Both the position numbers and the translations under genes were made by a program. The notes under the pieces were generated by a model. The model was not told where the DNA came from. It worked only from the letters and a program-made list of their open reading frames with translations, and searched no databases. Source: Prinia subflava (lineage: Eukaryota; Chordata; Aves; Passeriformes; Cisticolidae). Taken from it: DNA of 64,000 nt. Positions 1-13,262 of the stretch are shown here, in pieces; position 1 is the first letter of the stretch, and every line of letters starts with the position of its first letter. The stretch covers positions 62,753,985 through 62,817,984 of the forward strand of contig NC_086248.1 in NCBI RefSeq assembly GCF_021018805.1, given 5' to 3'.

Positions 1-3000
1 TTTGATATGTTTTATAGCATTTCCTTTAATCCTCCCCAACTTTTCATCCCTGGCAAAAGCTTTATGGTAACATAAACCATAATTGCGCAGTAAAGAAAAT
101 CGCCTTATGCTGCAGTCTACAACTGCTTTATCACCCTCATCCTAACACACATAACCTACACTCAAACAGCTAAATATAGGCTGGGAAGCATGCTGCTTTA
201 ATAGCACGTAAACTCAATGACTTCTTGACAAAGAACTTAACCTCTGTCAGGGACAGAGTCTGAACTACCTAGGGGATCTTTATACTTCTCAATGACATTT
301 ATTGCCATTATAGGTGGCAGACATTATTCTGAATAGAAAATTTTTCATAAAGACAAAAAGGAAGACTAAAGCCCTTTATCCTCCCTGAGAAAACTTTTTT
401 TTCCTTTTTAGTAGAAATTGAAAGCATTCTAAAAAAAGTTTCTACTATTTAAAACAGCAGTATTTTTTCCATTGGATTTCTATCTTTTTATTTAATGGAC
501 TCCAGAAATTAAAAAAGCTACAAGTGAAAACTTGTAAAAATATGAACAGTGTATAAGAAATAGATCCAAATATTTTACATTAAAAAGGTAAAGTCAAAAA
601 AGTTTATCAGCTGCTGACACTCCCTTTAATCCTTCTTTATATCAAAAATGCATTGGGATCTATCTACCTTATCACAACTATTTTTTGATCTGTTCTGAGG
701 TACTGCCCCGTGACATCCCACAATGACTCTGATAAAGAAGGTCTGTAGAGGGATGTTTGTGAGCATCCAGGCATCCTCTCTAGTATCTGCAAGCCCCCTC
801 TGCAGCCTACCTTATGGAATAAACCTGAAGCACCATTTCATGTTTTAAGTGTTGAAAACCACTGCGCTGAACTACAGCTGTCAAGAAATAAACTTTGGTC
901 ATAAACCTCAATCTCTTTCCTCACTCCTTTTTTTCTCCTTTAGTACTTGCTGGTACCACTAAAATCTAAGCCTGTGGAGTGATTCTCTAGGATTTATAAA
1001 TAGTAATTTTATGCAAATTAATCTATGTCAGCAGGTTTGGTTTTGTTTAGACTTCTCCCCCTCGCGAAGGACAAACGAGGTAATTCCTCCCCAGCACTTG
1101 GCCACAGAACTTGATGATATATACCATCAGTAACTCCATTCTTTATTCTAACACTACATATTTTTTTATAGGTTTTTTTCCCCCTTTTTACTTTCTCCTT
1201 AGGTTAGAGAAGTGTTACAGGTTAAATTTGGTTAGTTTCCAGTGTTACCTTTGTGTCCCATACTATACCACAATGATCCTTAATTGGCAGTAAATAGGGA
1301 AAAAGCAGTCATCCTTGTAAAGCAGCTGTCCTATGGATATATGGTATAACACTAGTGTGGAGGCTGTGGTAGAAATGTTCCAGGTCACAGTTAGCTTAGG
1401 TGGAGGACTTTGTTGTTCTGCATTAATAATAACTCCACTCTAAATTTGAGGGAACAAGATGGGCAGGAGCTTCAGACAGTCTCTCCCTGGGACAGAAATG
1501 AGACCATTCTGCTCTGTGAACTTGGTTCACTCTTCAAGGAACTTGGTTCCCTTTTGTCCTTTGCTTGATGATTAGAATATGGACCATTATGCTGGCTTTG
1601 TAACATTTCATACTAGATAATTCTGGAATCATTTTAGACACCACCAAGAAGTGTGGAACACTGAGATTTGGTACTTTAGTATATTTTGTAGTGTTTATTG
1701 CGGGAAGAGTTTGACCTGTTTTTCCATTGGGGATGCCCTCACTCCTTGGTTAACATGATCTGGGAAGGCTATGATTTTTCAAAGACAGGAAATAAATTTA
1801 ATTCACTTGATAATTCCTTTTTCATATCACTAGACAGAACACAAGTTATCTCTGAATTCAATTTGTTTGAATAATGTTGTCAAAAGACACAGAGAAAAAG
1901 GTATTCACCTTTTGTATATGGCTGCAAATGGGCTGTGTGCTCCATTAATCCTCAAATATAACAAACCTGGATAGCTTTTCAGAGTGAGCAGTTGCAACCA
2001 GGTGGATGCAAATTCATTGCACAACAAAAAATTAATTTGTGTAGGTATGATACATCTTCTTCCCCTTCCCGTTTTGGTAATTGAATATTCATCACATAAC
2101 AAGTGCAGTTAATTAGCAGATTATTCATTTACTGGACAAATAATGAACATCTTATTCTGAACAAAGAAGAGGGATAGGAAAGCCACAGGGAGAGAAAAGA
2201 AAACATACATTTTTATAAGGCTGTTATTTAAATTAGTCTTCTTTTAACTAAGAAGAGAAAAGGAATCACTGTGGTCCCACAAAAACCAGTGGTAAGCTTC
2301 CCAGAATATCAGTGGGGCTGGATTTCAGTCATATTTCAAAAGGAGCAGAATATTACCATCACTTTAAAACAAAAAATAAACTTTGTGACATGTCAAAATT
2401 TATTCACTTTTTCTTTACTATACTGTCATTTTCAAAAGTTTTTTCTGCGATTGCCTGTCATAATCTTTCTTTACTCTGTTTTCTAGCATGTAGACTGTAA
2501 AGACCTTTCACAAAGGTCATTTTTTCCCCTTCTCTATTTGTGCACAGAACAGTCCTTGCCCATAATTCAGGTTCTTGCATAGTACACTTTTGTCATCACC
2601 AGCCAGAATGAAACACCTTATTGGTATAAGTTGACATGTATCCTTTAAGGGGAACGGAGCCAACCAGATTACCTTGATGAAGAATAAGCCTTAATATTCA
2701 ATTTTTTTAGTTAGACTTTAATTTTTTTTTATGGGTACTGAGAAATAATTTCAGTTTGTTGCTGAGGTACATGTTATCCAGAAATTTACCAGACTGTTCA
2801 GTGCAGAAGGGGCAAAATGCATCTCTGATATAATTCTGCTAATGCCAGTGGTCTTGTGCCAGATTTAATTGCATCCAGTATCTTTAAGCTGTGCCAAGAA
2901 TAAATTCTCATTGAAAGCTCTGTGGTGAGAGGAAAACATCTTAGTTCTAGATGAAGCTAGAGCTGTACTGTGTGCAGCTACATGGCATGAACCCTTTGTG

Positions 3001-6000
3001 GAAGGTTTTCTGATGTTGTGATAGTTTATCATTAAACTATAACCTGTCAACATCTGTCAGAATGGTTCTGACATTGGCCTTCATGACTGTGTTAAAGTGA
3101 AGGTATTGGACCAAAAGAATTATATTCTTGGAGGAAATTTTTGACAAATTGAGGGATTGAAGCAGAGAGCAAGGAAGGAGGAGGGAACATGGGGGAAAAA
3201 GGACAGAATAAAAAGGAAAAAATAAAACTTCTGGTTCGGTGGATCCAGAAGTCAAGGGCAGGGGAAGTTGGCAGGAAGTGCCTTCTGCTTTACCTTAACA
3301 AATGCTCAATTTTCAATTACAGTGACCTGAGAAGTTCCCGCTCTCTAACAAATGAGGTTGAATTATCTTGAGAGTCTGGAAATAGCTGCATCAGCCTCTA
3401 AATTTATATTTAGTATCATTGACTAATTGTAGATTAGTACATCATAACTTAGTAAAAATTCATAATGCTTTAGAGTTATACTAAACATTGTACTAAGTTT
3501 GTAGAAAGAGAATGGAGAGAAATGACATCTTTAAATGTTTGAAGGCTTTTAGTGGCAGCGCAAGATGATTGTGACAACTGGTCCGATATCACTGCTGCAG
3601 CTGAATTCAATAACCTCTAGATTAAGTTATGACATAATCAGTTGCTGTGTCTTTTATTAATTATTTTTACTTTCAAATTCCCCTGCCATAGGCTGGGTAG
3701 GTTAGCCCACTGTTCAGATTTCTTTCTGTCCTTGGCCTGAATTTATAGAAGTGCCTGGTTCTGGGCAATGTGCAGAACTGAAGCTGCAGCTGAGAAATGG
3801 GACGCACACCAAAACACCAAACACACAGCTCAGCCTCATGCTAACTCCTGGGTTTGAGAGTTTTCTCTTCCCTTCTGCTTCATTCCCCACTCCACCAACC
3901 TGTGTTAACTGGAGTAGCAGCTGTAGAAAGTGAAGTTGCCTTTACTATTTTTACATATAAGATAATGTAAAAAAAAAGGTAGAAGATCATGCCTATTTAT
4001 AAGGGTAAGGAAAAAACCCTCAAACCATTAATTTTATATGGGGAGTGAGATTATTTTCTGCATTTATTCTTCCACCATGTCTATAATTATTGAGCTTTTT
4101 TTTTTTTTTAACCAGTTGTAGAGGAAGTCCAGATTAATTGGGTTGCATTACTGCAGCCTTCTACATATGGGCAGATAAATTCCCATTCCTGAAGGGAAGT
4201 CTCAATCAGGTGAGAATTAGTCCCTGAAGCTTTCACAGACAGACAGTCTATACTTCAAAGTAAGTATAATACTTTTATTCCCATTGAAATCCTAATACAG
4301 AAATTATTTTACAATTACAAAAATCACAATCAATGCTTGTGCCAGACACAGAAAACTATGTCTCAATGAGCTAATCACTTCCGTTAAAATTAATATTTTT
4401 CGAAGTGAAATGTCAGTTTTGACATATAATCCTGACATTCTGTCAGAAAATCAGTCTGTATGGCACTGTTCTCTGGCTTATCAACCACGGAAACTTCCAG
4501 AGTCTTTGTAAAAAGTTAAAATTAAAAAAAAAGACCAACCAAATCTAACCAGAATGTTTCTCTCTGTCTGACCTCTCTATTCTTCTGTTCTATTCTTTAA
4601 AAAATTCTTAATACTTAACAGACATTTTTAATGAATGGGAAATATTGTTTAGGTGCTAATAATATTAAGTAATAGAAGAACTGATTTATTCCCCTATAGA
4701 CTTGAATATTTTTCTCCAGTAAAAAATAATTATTCCATAAATCAGAAAATGTTCAGTTATTTAACTGTTCCATATTTAGTTCATTTGGAAGCAATGGAAA
4801 TTTACTCTGGCATGTCACAGCACACAAGAGGGAAAATAAGCTTTGGAAAAAAAATTATACTGCTAGAATTTTGTTCTGTTATAGGAGGAAGATAAGATTA
4901 GTCTTACAACTTTATTTAAAATTGTATTTTAACTCCAAGGACAGATTCTGGATATGGCATGTCAGAACATGCTTAACCTAAGGGTGATATGTGGAAGAAT
5001 AGGTTGAAAACTGTTTTCAGGACATTCCTTTTTGAGATACTAGTAGTGATCTCAACATGCTCAGTTTACCCTCTTTGTGTCTGGCACTGGTTTTGGCTGG
5101 ATCAGGACATTACCAGCTATGTCCTGGCATGCCCCATGCTGGAGCTGGAATAGGCAAATTACAAATGGCTCATGAAGGGGAACAGGCAGAGGTGGTGAAT
5201 GGGTTCATTAGCCATTAAACACGGTGTGTGTGGCTGACCTTCAGTGAGGAAGTCCCTGGACTGATGAGAGCTGCTTGCTGGCACGATGCATCAGGGAATG
5301 AGTTGCTTTGCACTGGCATTGTTTCCAAAAACAGCTGCTCTGAGATCCAGCCAGAGACAGACTAGACAGGCATTTGCTTGTTCCTGCCTAGATCAGCAGG
5401 AGTTCACCACTAATGCTGTAATATAATATTAATTGAGTGAATCACTCAATGGGGACTTCTAACAACTTACTTCAAACTTGTTAATGGGTATCTACAAGGG
5501 CAAGCCTTCACTTATACTGTTTCACCCCACCAAAATAAACTCCACATATGTCAAAGATGGATTGCAGATTCAGAGAAGCTTTTTGAGAAGCATGAGGATG
5601 TTGCATGCCAGAAAATGAATGCCACTAATAACATGAGACAGAAATACTTTTTGAACAAAATCTTTACTTCAGTTATAATCCACCCCTCAAATTCCATGGG
5701 TTTCAGGATATAGTTAATATCCTACATCAATCTGCATCCAGAAGATGTAGGAGGTTGTCCTAGCAGGATGCAAGTCTTGCTGCATAATTTCATGTGTAGT
5801 TGTTAAAGAGCATGAAGATCAAGTGGTTGGTTGTGTGTCAGAAAACAAAGCTTTGTGGACTTCAATAAAATATTTAATATCTGTGGAGAATAAAGAAAAG
5901 GTAATTGGACAGGTTATTGCATCTACCACACTAATAGTTTTGTATTCAACAGCCTTGGCAAAAAGGGAGTCCTCCAAAACAGAAAATACATGGTTTGAGT

Positions 6001-8073
6001 CCCAGCTGCAGAAATGGAACTTAGGCCCATCTCACAGAGATTCTCTGTTCATGGGGCTGTGGTTATTTCTCAAGATCAAGATCAGTCCAGAAATCCCACT
6101 CTAGTTAAGAAACTTCTCTAAGAGAAAGTACATTTTGGAACAGGAAATATTCTCAGAAGCAGTACATGCAATTAAAATATTCCTGATCACTCCTTTAATT
6201 TAACTCTCACTTTTAGTTAATGATTGTGAGTTGATTGTGATCATTGTTGTCCTTTTTCTGCTCATTTTCCATGTGGGTTTTGCAAGCATAAAAGGGGTAC
6301 AGGACAGTTGCAGTAGGGAAAGGTGTGGTCAGTTCAGGTATAGAAGGATTAAAAATATAGTGAATAGTTTTCCTACAATGGTAACTTCTGCTGTGAGCAG
6401 GTGAATGGAAGTGCTTGTCTGAGGGGTGAAAAAACACCAGAGGTGGAGCTTGAGGCAGACATTAATTATAAGGGGCTACCATGAAAATATGTGATTCATA
6501 TCTCATCTGTTGAAACTCACACACGTATTGGTTACAGTTCACATGAAACCCTGCTGCTCTCTCAAAGCCTCAGTTATTGCAGACTCGTTTCAGATGCTGC
6601 TACCCTGGTTCATTGCTATCAGATATGCCATGTGAAACTCTTGCCAGTTCAGCTAGGTGAAAATCTGTGAATATGGCACATCCTTTAGATGAGAAGAAAA
6701 TTCTGGCACACAGTGAAATATGTGAGTGATGCATCAGCTTGAGTACTTAGAGCAGAGTGCAATATAAGAAATCCAAACTGAAATGTTCAGTAACTGAGGA
6801 TACAGTATAAAGACTGAATGAACAGCACGGAAGTCATAGCTCTTGCTCAGTGACATCACTCACCTGTATCCAGGAGAAATAAAATGTTAGACTAGGGATT
6901 CTGATGCAGGAGAGAATCGGCAGAAAAATCTAATGCAGGGGGAAGAACTGTAGATATCCTAAGAAAGCTATAAATTAAAGGACCTGGGTTCAAAGACAGC
7001 ACCATCTTTGTCATCCAGAAAAAAACCAAAACAATCCAACAAACTTCCTCTGGTCTCATATTTCAGTTATTTTACTGATTCATGTTACTATCTGAAGTAG
7101 TAATAGTAGAATGTGAAAAGTGAAGGGTTGAATGAAGGTGTTGCATTTCTAAAAACAAAGTTAATAAACAGAAATAATTTGCAAATAAGAGATTGTTTCA
7201 AATGCATGCCATGTAGCACAGATGATCATCCTGAACTCTATTAATCTTGCTATACTTCATATATCTGTATCTATTATTTGCATAACATTTATTCTCTAAT
7301 AAGGTAAAATTAAAATCTGTATCCCCAGGAGCTCAGGGAGGTCACCAGTGCGAATTAATCACTAACCACACTAAGAGCTGTACTCCAAGGAAATTGTGAT
7401 CAATTCAGATCTGCGTATTAATTGATGGCTCATTCAGGAAGGTGTTAAAAAGCAATTTTCAGTCAGAGAAAATGAATTAATTCAGAGAAATTGTGCTTAA
7501 GGTAGATACATAGCTATCCATGTTGGAAGGGAAAATATTAAAAGTCAAATCTGTAAATATACTGCCACAGAAGGAAAAAAGGGAACCAAATGTCTGCTCT
7601 GCAAAGGGAAACTGGTCTGAGAAAATGCACCTGTGTTTCCATCATCATATCAAAGAAGGGTACTTCAAAGAGGGAAAGACTTGGAACAGGGATAGATGTA
7701 TCCTGCAGATGAATACTACCAAGAAGGAGTGAATATGCAGCAGAAACCTCACACAAGTAAAAACTGCTTGGTGACAGGAGCTGAAGTTTAACCAAGCTCT
7801 TATCTGCACAAGAGGACTGCATTTTGAATTGAACAGTTTAATTCTTTAGAGAAGCACTATTTTCTGTTAACTAAAGAGACCCAGAAAACCCAAAGGCTTT
7901 CCTGAACTGTATCAAACATAACGTAATTCAGGATTAAATCAGCAGCACTTTTCAGTCTCTTCTAGTTTACATGTCAATGACTCAACCTCCATCAGCCTTC
8001 CATCTTGGAAGCCTAGCACTTGCAGTGTGTCCAGGGACTGGCAGAATCAGGTGGTTTGAGACCAAGAAAAGCA
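1..8073. other. AT-rich non-coding DNA, no gene seen
   Basis: I see no exon, RNA gene or recognisable mobile element. The longest open frames (93 codons at 5823-6104 plus, 94 codons at 7538-7822 minus) match no family I know and lack codon-like base periodicity by eye. A CpG-bearing spot with TCGCGA at 1062-1067 and an octamer-like atgcaaat near 1011-1018 is the most distinctive non-repeat point. Confidence 0.7.
5432..5450. repeat. 9-1-9 inverted repeat centred on TGAATCA
   Basis: attgagtga, a single a, then tcactcaat gives perfect 9-bp arms around one base. The centre, tgaatca, is close to an AP-1-like TGANTCA site, although the natural AP-1 core is TGAGTCA. Dimer binding is possible but untested. 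Confidence 0.75.
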
Positions 8074-8133
8074 TGTTTGTGTGTGTGCACATGTGTGCAA
8101 GTGTGTGCTTGTGTGTGTGCTTGTGTGAGTGTG
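8074..8133 (+). repeat. Imperfect (TG)n microsatellite
   Basis: About 60 bases of TG-rich repeat interrupted by c, a and ctt units. The interruptions suggest an older, more stable microsatellite. Confidence 0.9.
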
Positions 8134-9611
8134 CTGAGATCAAACCCCACACAAATGCACACCCCGAGGGAGCTGTGTTTTCTCTCTACTTCACACTGAG
8201 CTAGTTTCAGCTAAAGACATTCAGCTGCAACAGCAATAGAGCTTAAAGGAGTCCACAACATCTTCAAGGATACTTGTGTCTGCTTAAACCACCAGCAGGC
8301 AGAAATGCAGAGTGCACTCCAGAGCACCAAGTTCTTCCATTTCAGCAGTCTGCTTGCACAGCGGGATGCTGGGTGCTGCAACAGCATTTGCTTTGTGGAT
8401 CTATTTGTGGGACAGCTTCAGGGAAAATCTGTGGCCTCATATAAAAATTGGAATAAAAATGGTCACTCAGGGCCATATGTTGTATATCACTGTCAGTAGT
8501 CAGTAAAAAACCCTGGCCAGAAGATGTAAGAGGTTTTCATAGTCTTTTTCCTTCCAGTGATGCACATTTTCAGGACTTGTTGAACTAAGAGGGATAAGGT
8601 ACATCATTGTGTCTGACAGACTTTGATTGGTTCACTAATCATACTCCAAAATATTACTCGTAGTATTCCAAAACAATTTACAGTTTTTACCTCTACAGTA
8701 CAATAGATCTATCAATCAATTCCAGACTTAAAACTATCAAAACTATTGCTTAAATAAACTTAAAGCTATTGAAAACTTTCAATAAAAACTTGGGGTTTAA
8801 AACTTCTGCTGGATAATTTCAGTGAGTGAACATTATATCCTCGATATTTTTTTGTGTTGGACTTTGGATCAGTTCTTATTAATTGATAATGTTTTATCTG
8901 ATTTTCCAATTGCTTCTGACACTGGACCCAGTGAAATAGAAAAAGACCCATGGTGGCATGACAGTTCTCTTCCTTAGGTGGCTTTAGCTTAGATGTAGAG
9001 AATCACCGTGGACAGTGTAAACGAAAAAAAAAATTAAGACCTGAATCTCATGTTTCATTTTATTACTCAGTCATTAATGATGTCTGTCTGAATTTTCAAT
9101 GTCTACTTTAGTTTCAGCAACTGAAATTAACTATATATCAGCTTCAAATTTTGTCATTCCACTTATTCATGTTTCTTTATGAGCTTGTTTAAAATATGAT
9201 GGAATTGTGCAAGTTCTCACATAGATATTTTACACACCTCCCTTAATTGTGAAATTTAGTGTGATTTTTGAACTTCTATTGTCTGTATGCTTTTACTGCT
9301 AGTAAGTTCAACAAATAATGTGGAAAACTTTCAAAATATATTGAAAGCTATGCATACTAAAGTAGCAATAACCCACAGATTCATTGATGCCTCTAAAGAA
9401 ATCTAGTATGTTGGGGGGTTTTGAGATTAAAAAATCACATTTTTGGGGGGGATAATTTATGTTTACAGAAAACACTTTAACTCTTCACTGATATATTATG
9501 TTTAACTACGCATGATTTGCCATATCAGTTTTACCACTTTTAACCAAATTAAATAATAGCTCACATTTCCCAGTTAACTCTGGAATCTCTTCGTAAACAT
9601 CAGCATCACAT

Positions 9612-9650
9612 TTTCCCTCTTCCGTTTCCTGATGGAATGAAAGAGGGAAA
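9612..9650. repeat. Two-tier hairpin inverted repeat
   Basis: The arms tttccctctt (9612-9621) and aagagggaaa (9641-9650) are perfectly complementary over 10 bp. An inner ttcc/ggaa pair surrounds a 4-base loop, with an internal loop between the two stems. The whole structure is 39 bases, short for a microRNA precursor, and could form in RNA or as a cruciform. Confidence 0.8.
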
Positions 9651-9933
9651 TCACTGCTCTGATCTTAAAGTAATGCTGCCACATATAATATGCTGAAAAG
9701 ATCATGATTCAACAGTTCAAATCATGCCACCCACAAGTCAGAGCCAAAGGAACAGAGCAGAGTTTGAGACAATAGGGTGACAGAAACACCTTTAAGAAGC
9801 AGGGCAGAAATAAGTACATGCATATTTCTGCTGCAAAGCTAAGTGGGATGGCAACTTCTGAAAGAGACACCAGTGTGTGGTGCAAATGTCAAGGTGAGGC
9901 ATTCACTGTGAAAATATAGTTGCTAGTAGCTAT

Positions 9934-9957
9934 GTTTCTATGATTCTAGGATTCTGT
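9934..9957 (+). mobile_element. Possible CR1 3' tail remnant
   Basis: The string ctatgattctaggattctg resembles the short tandem ATTCTATG tail that closes CR1 elements. The preceding 100 bases are not recognisably CR1, so this may be a tail left from a very old copy or a chance match. Confidence 0.2.
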
Positions 9958-12690
9958 GTTGTAAAGATCAGATACTTGCCCTGGCCCAAGAAAAGGTTGC
10001 TGTCACTTAACAATATCAAAATGTTTTCTACAAACAATACTGCCAAAAGATAGCCATGGCATAGGCATCTTCCTATCTCCATTAAATATGAATTCTGTAT
10101 TTTAAACAGCTAGGTCACTGTCATTTCTCATTTTCATCCAAGAATTACCAAATGGCTAGATATTTCATGGCTATTCAAGGAAGAAATAGATGTGGATAAG
10201 AAAGAGTAAAGTCAGACTATCAAAAACAATAGTAATCTCAGGGCTTTGAACAGAGAGAGAGACCATTTGTGCCACAAGGAACTCAAGGGGCAGCTAAGAA
10301 AAGGATGCCAAACAGTTGCTTCACATTAGTATCCTGAATGCTCAACTTGAATAGAAAAGAGACATTCAAACTACTACCTTAAAACTTTCCCTAGTTCTCA
10401 GGATTAGAAATATTTATTCCTTTTCCTTGGAAGAGGAAACGTAGTTTTTCAGATATTGAAATAAATGAGGCTAACTACATTTTTGAGCAGTCTGCTTCTC
10501 AACTGAAACTTTGTTTTAGGTTACACCCTAGTATTTTAATTTCTTTAATATACACTACTTTAGGGAATCATTAAAATTAAAAGGCATTAATGCATCTAGT
10601 GCCAGGGGAAGTTTATCTATGAGTACTATAGAAGTGTCTATTACAGTGAAACTCTATCCTACACCAACAAAAGCACAATTCAGATCAACTTACTTTCAAC
10701 TGCAAAGAAATCAGAATTAAACCCAGAATATAACAGGCTGCTCAGTCACTGAGACATGACAAGCTGTTTAGCACTTATAAGAAATCCACTGATCAAAACT
10801 ATGTAAAATCTTGAGATATAAAGACCCTGCTGTTAGCTTTCATTTTTGGTATTTGTTAGTTCTGCTTATACAGCTATAGCACAGAATAACCTCTTATCTT
10901 TAACAATGTAATAATTCACTCCAAAATGAAGCAGCCCAACATATAGTACTGAGGCTGAGTAACTTCAAGTACATCTGCTCAGACAGCCCCAATTAGAAAA
11001 CAACATTTTTAAAATCTTTATTTAGACTGAGGGAGGCTAGTGGGCACAGAGCAACACACAAGGAGCAGTAGGATAAAAAGCGTTTGGAGGGGTTAGGCAT
11101 ATGACAATTGTGTGAGTCAGATTTCTAAGCATGGGATTTTGTAGAAGTGGTTTGGAAATGAGAAGACATTTTGAATGGCTGCCTATCCCACAAGACTGTC
11201 CTTTACACAAGGCCCCAGCTGTCATGGGCTGTGTTTCTTTTCTTCTGCAGTTTTTCCTCTCACTATTCTATCGAAGAGTTGCATGCACAACAACTTGACA
11301 ACTCAAGATTGAGGATGCTCCTGAAATCATCTGCGAAGCCTGCTGGATACCAGCTACTGCTGTTTGATACTCAACAAATAGAATATTAATCTTTGTGCAG
11401 CATAGCTGTATAAAGGATCAATCAAGTAGGCTGCTGGGGATTAGAAGAGAGAAATTGCAGCCTCAGATCAGAGTTGTTATCCATTTATTCTGGAAAGCTG
11501 TCACTGACCAGATGTTTCAGAGGGAGAGAGACCCTAAGGTACATGGACACTCAAAAGCAGTCAAAATCAGACCAAGGGAATTTAAAATATCTTTCTGTGA
11601 AACTGTTAGAAAAGATCTCTGTCCTCCTCTTAAACCACAACCATAATTCAAGATTACCCCTCCCTCTTGTTGCACAGGAAGAGAAACAGAGATTTATCTG
11701 CTGTAACTTGTCTTCCAATTATCATCACTTTCTGACAAATAAGAATCATTATTTAAAACTGCTTATTTCAAATTATATTTTAAAGTGTTCTGCTTCCCTT
11801 AAGCAATTATAGATACTTGAAAAATATTGTCTCATTGTAATGGTTTAGATCAAATGAGAAAGTGGTACTGATAATACCCTGATTTAGAGATAGGAAGTTC
11901 AAACCCAGTGGGAGGTGTCTTTTAATTTAAAATGCTATTTCTCTCAATAAGAAAAGAATGAATAAATGCTCAAAAGATAATTATATTTATCAACCTAAAA
12001 ATATTGAAATACTGTTTTGTTCAAGAAGCAAAACAAAATATTCTGTGAAAACAAATTTCTATGAAACTGCCTCTGCTGTGAATTTTAAATGCTGATAGAG
12101 ACGTATTTTGTTTCCATTTCCTTATGTTCATGTTCAAATTAATAAGTAATGTCTTGAGATTTATTAATTGTCTCACAAATCAAAATATAATTATTAAATT
12201 TAACATGTAGAGGTAGTTTAATTCCTATTTGTATTTAGATTTTGTTATTAAGTGTGAATAAGTGGGTTATAATGAATTTAAAGTATTATTTTAATATGTA
12301 ATATGTTTTAGAAATGCATTTAGCTTACAAATACTGTACACATTCATTAATATACTTTACTAAAGGTGGAAAGAGCAATGCTGTGACTTCCTTATTGTAT
12401 GTCACTTGTAATTTTGTTTCTCTCCATGTAACAAACATCATAGTCACAAATTGTCAAGGTCAGGAAGAGGATATGCCTGAGATCTGGAGATATGCAGTCT
12501 CGACAGCCTCAGACCCAGTCTGTACAAATGGTGGCATTCTCACTGGAAAATTTTGTAATGATATCAAATCTCTATTTCTTAAAACTGTGTCTTCCATAGC
12601 ATCTAAGCACCTAATGTTGAAGGTGAAAGAAAGGCACCTCTAAATGTTATGCAAATAGGATAGGGTCCAGGAAACCTGAGGCCAGAAGAA

Positions 12691-13262
12691 TTAATCAATA
12701 AAGATCAGTATTGAAAACTTAGGATGAGCAATCACTGCCCTGCTGGCCATGCTGATCCTGCCCAGGATGCCTTTGGCCCTGCTCAGCTGCTGCTGACCAG
12801 CACCCCCAGGTCCTTTCCTGCCAGGCACCTTTCTGGCCACTCTGCCCAAGCCTGTGGCATTGCCGGGGGTTGCTGTGACCCCAGCCCTTGGCCTTATTGA
12901 ACCCCAAACCACTGGCCTCAGACCACCAATCCATTCAGTCCAGATCCCTCTGCAGTGTCTTCGTGCCCTCCAGCAGATCAACACTCCTGCCCAAAGAAAT
13001 GTCTTCCACGAACTTACTGAGGAGGTACTTGTTCCCCTTGCCCAGATCATCAACAAAGATGATCTGGACTGGTCCCACTACTGAGTCTTGGAGAACCCTA
13101 CTAATTACCAGCTGTCAACCAGAACCATTCACTCCCATCCTTTGGGCTTGGTCATCCAGTCAGTTTTTAGCTCAGAGAAGACTTTACCTGTTCAAGCCAT
13201 GGCCTGCCAGCTTTTCCAGGAGAATACAATGGCAATTAGTATCAAAGGCTTTACTGAAGTAA
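12691..13262 (-). mobile_element. CR1 LINE internal fragment (reverse transcriptase), both ends missing
   Basis: The minus strand encodes a middle piece of CR1 ORF2 reverse transcriptase. Reading from about 13080 to 12935, one frame contains G-P-V-Q-I-I-F-V-D-D-L, then L-S-K-F-V-E-D, then S-V-D-L-L-E-G and L-Q-R-D-L-D; after a TGA stop just above 12934 the same frame continues through F-N-K-A-K-G. The catalytic box normally seen as F-A-D-D in CR1-type enzymes reads F-V-E-D here (about 13001-13012), so an active-site aspartate is replaced. Downstream the match moves to another frame near 12800-12850 (A-K-G-I-L-G), so there is at least one frameshift. The copy stops near 12691-12725, before the CR1 3' untranslated region, which is unusual because CR1 copies are normally truncated only at the 5' end; a later deletion is the simplest explanation. 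The 13262 limit is where similarity to CR1 fades by eye. Confidence 0.88.

Larger units (their letters stand above)
8134..12690. other. AT-rich non-coding DNA, no gene seen
   Basis: Apart from the hairpin at 9612-9650 and a possible CR1 tail at 9934, nothing is recognisable. Two G runs (ggggggtttt near 9413 and ggggggg near 9444) flank an A/T stretch. Open frames of 109 and 112 codons (12314-12643, 11474-11812) look random. Confidence 0.7.

Noticed and set aside
7971..8204. Cysteine- and valine-rich frame
   Set aside because: Produced by the TG microsatellite.
11474..11812. 112-codon plus-strand frame
   Set aside because: Overlaps another open frame, with no recognisable domain or codon bias.
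12314..12643. 109-codon plus-strand frame upstream of the CR1 fragment
   Set aside because: No similarity to CR1 or to any protein I know.
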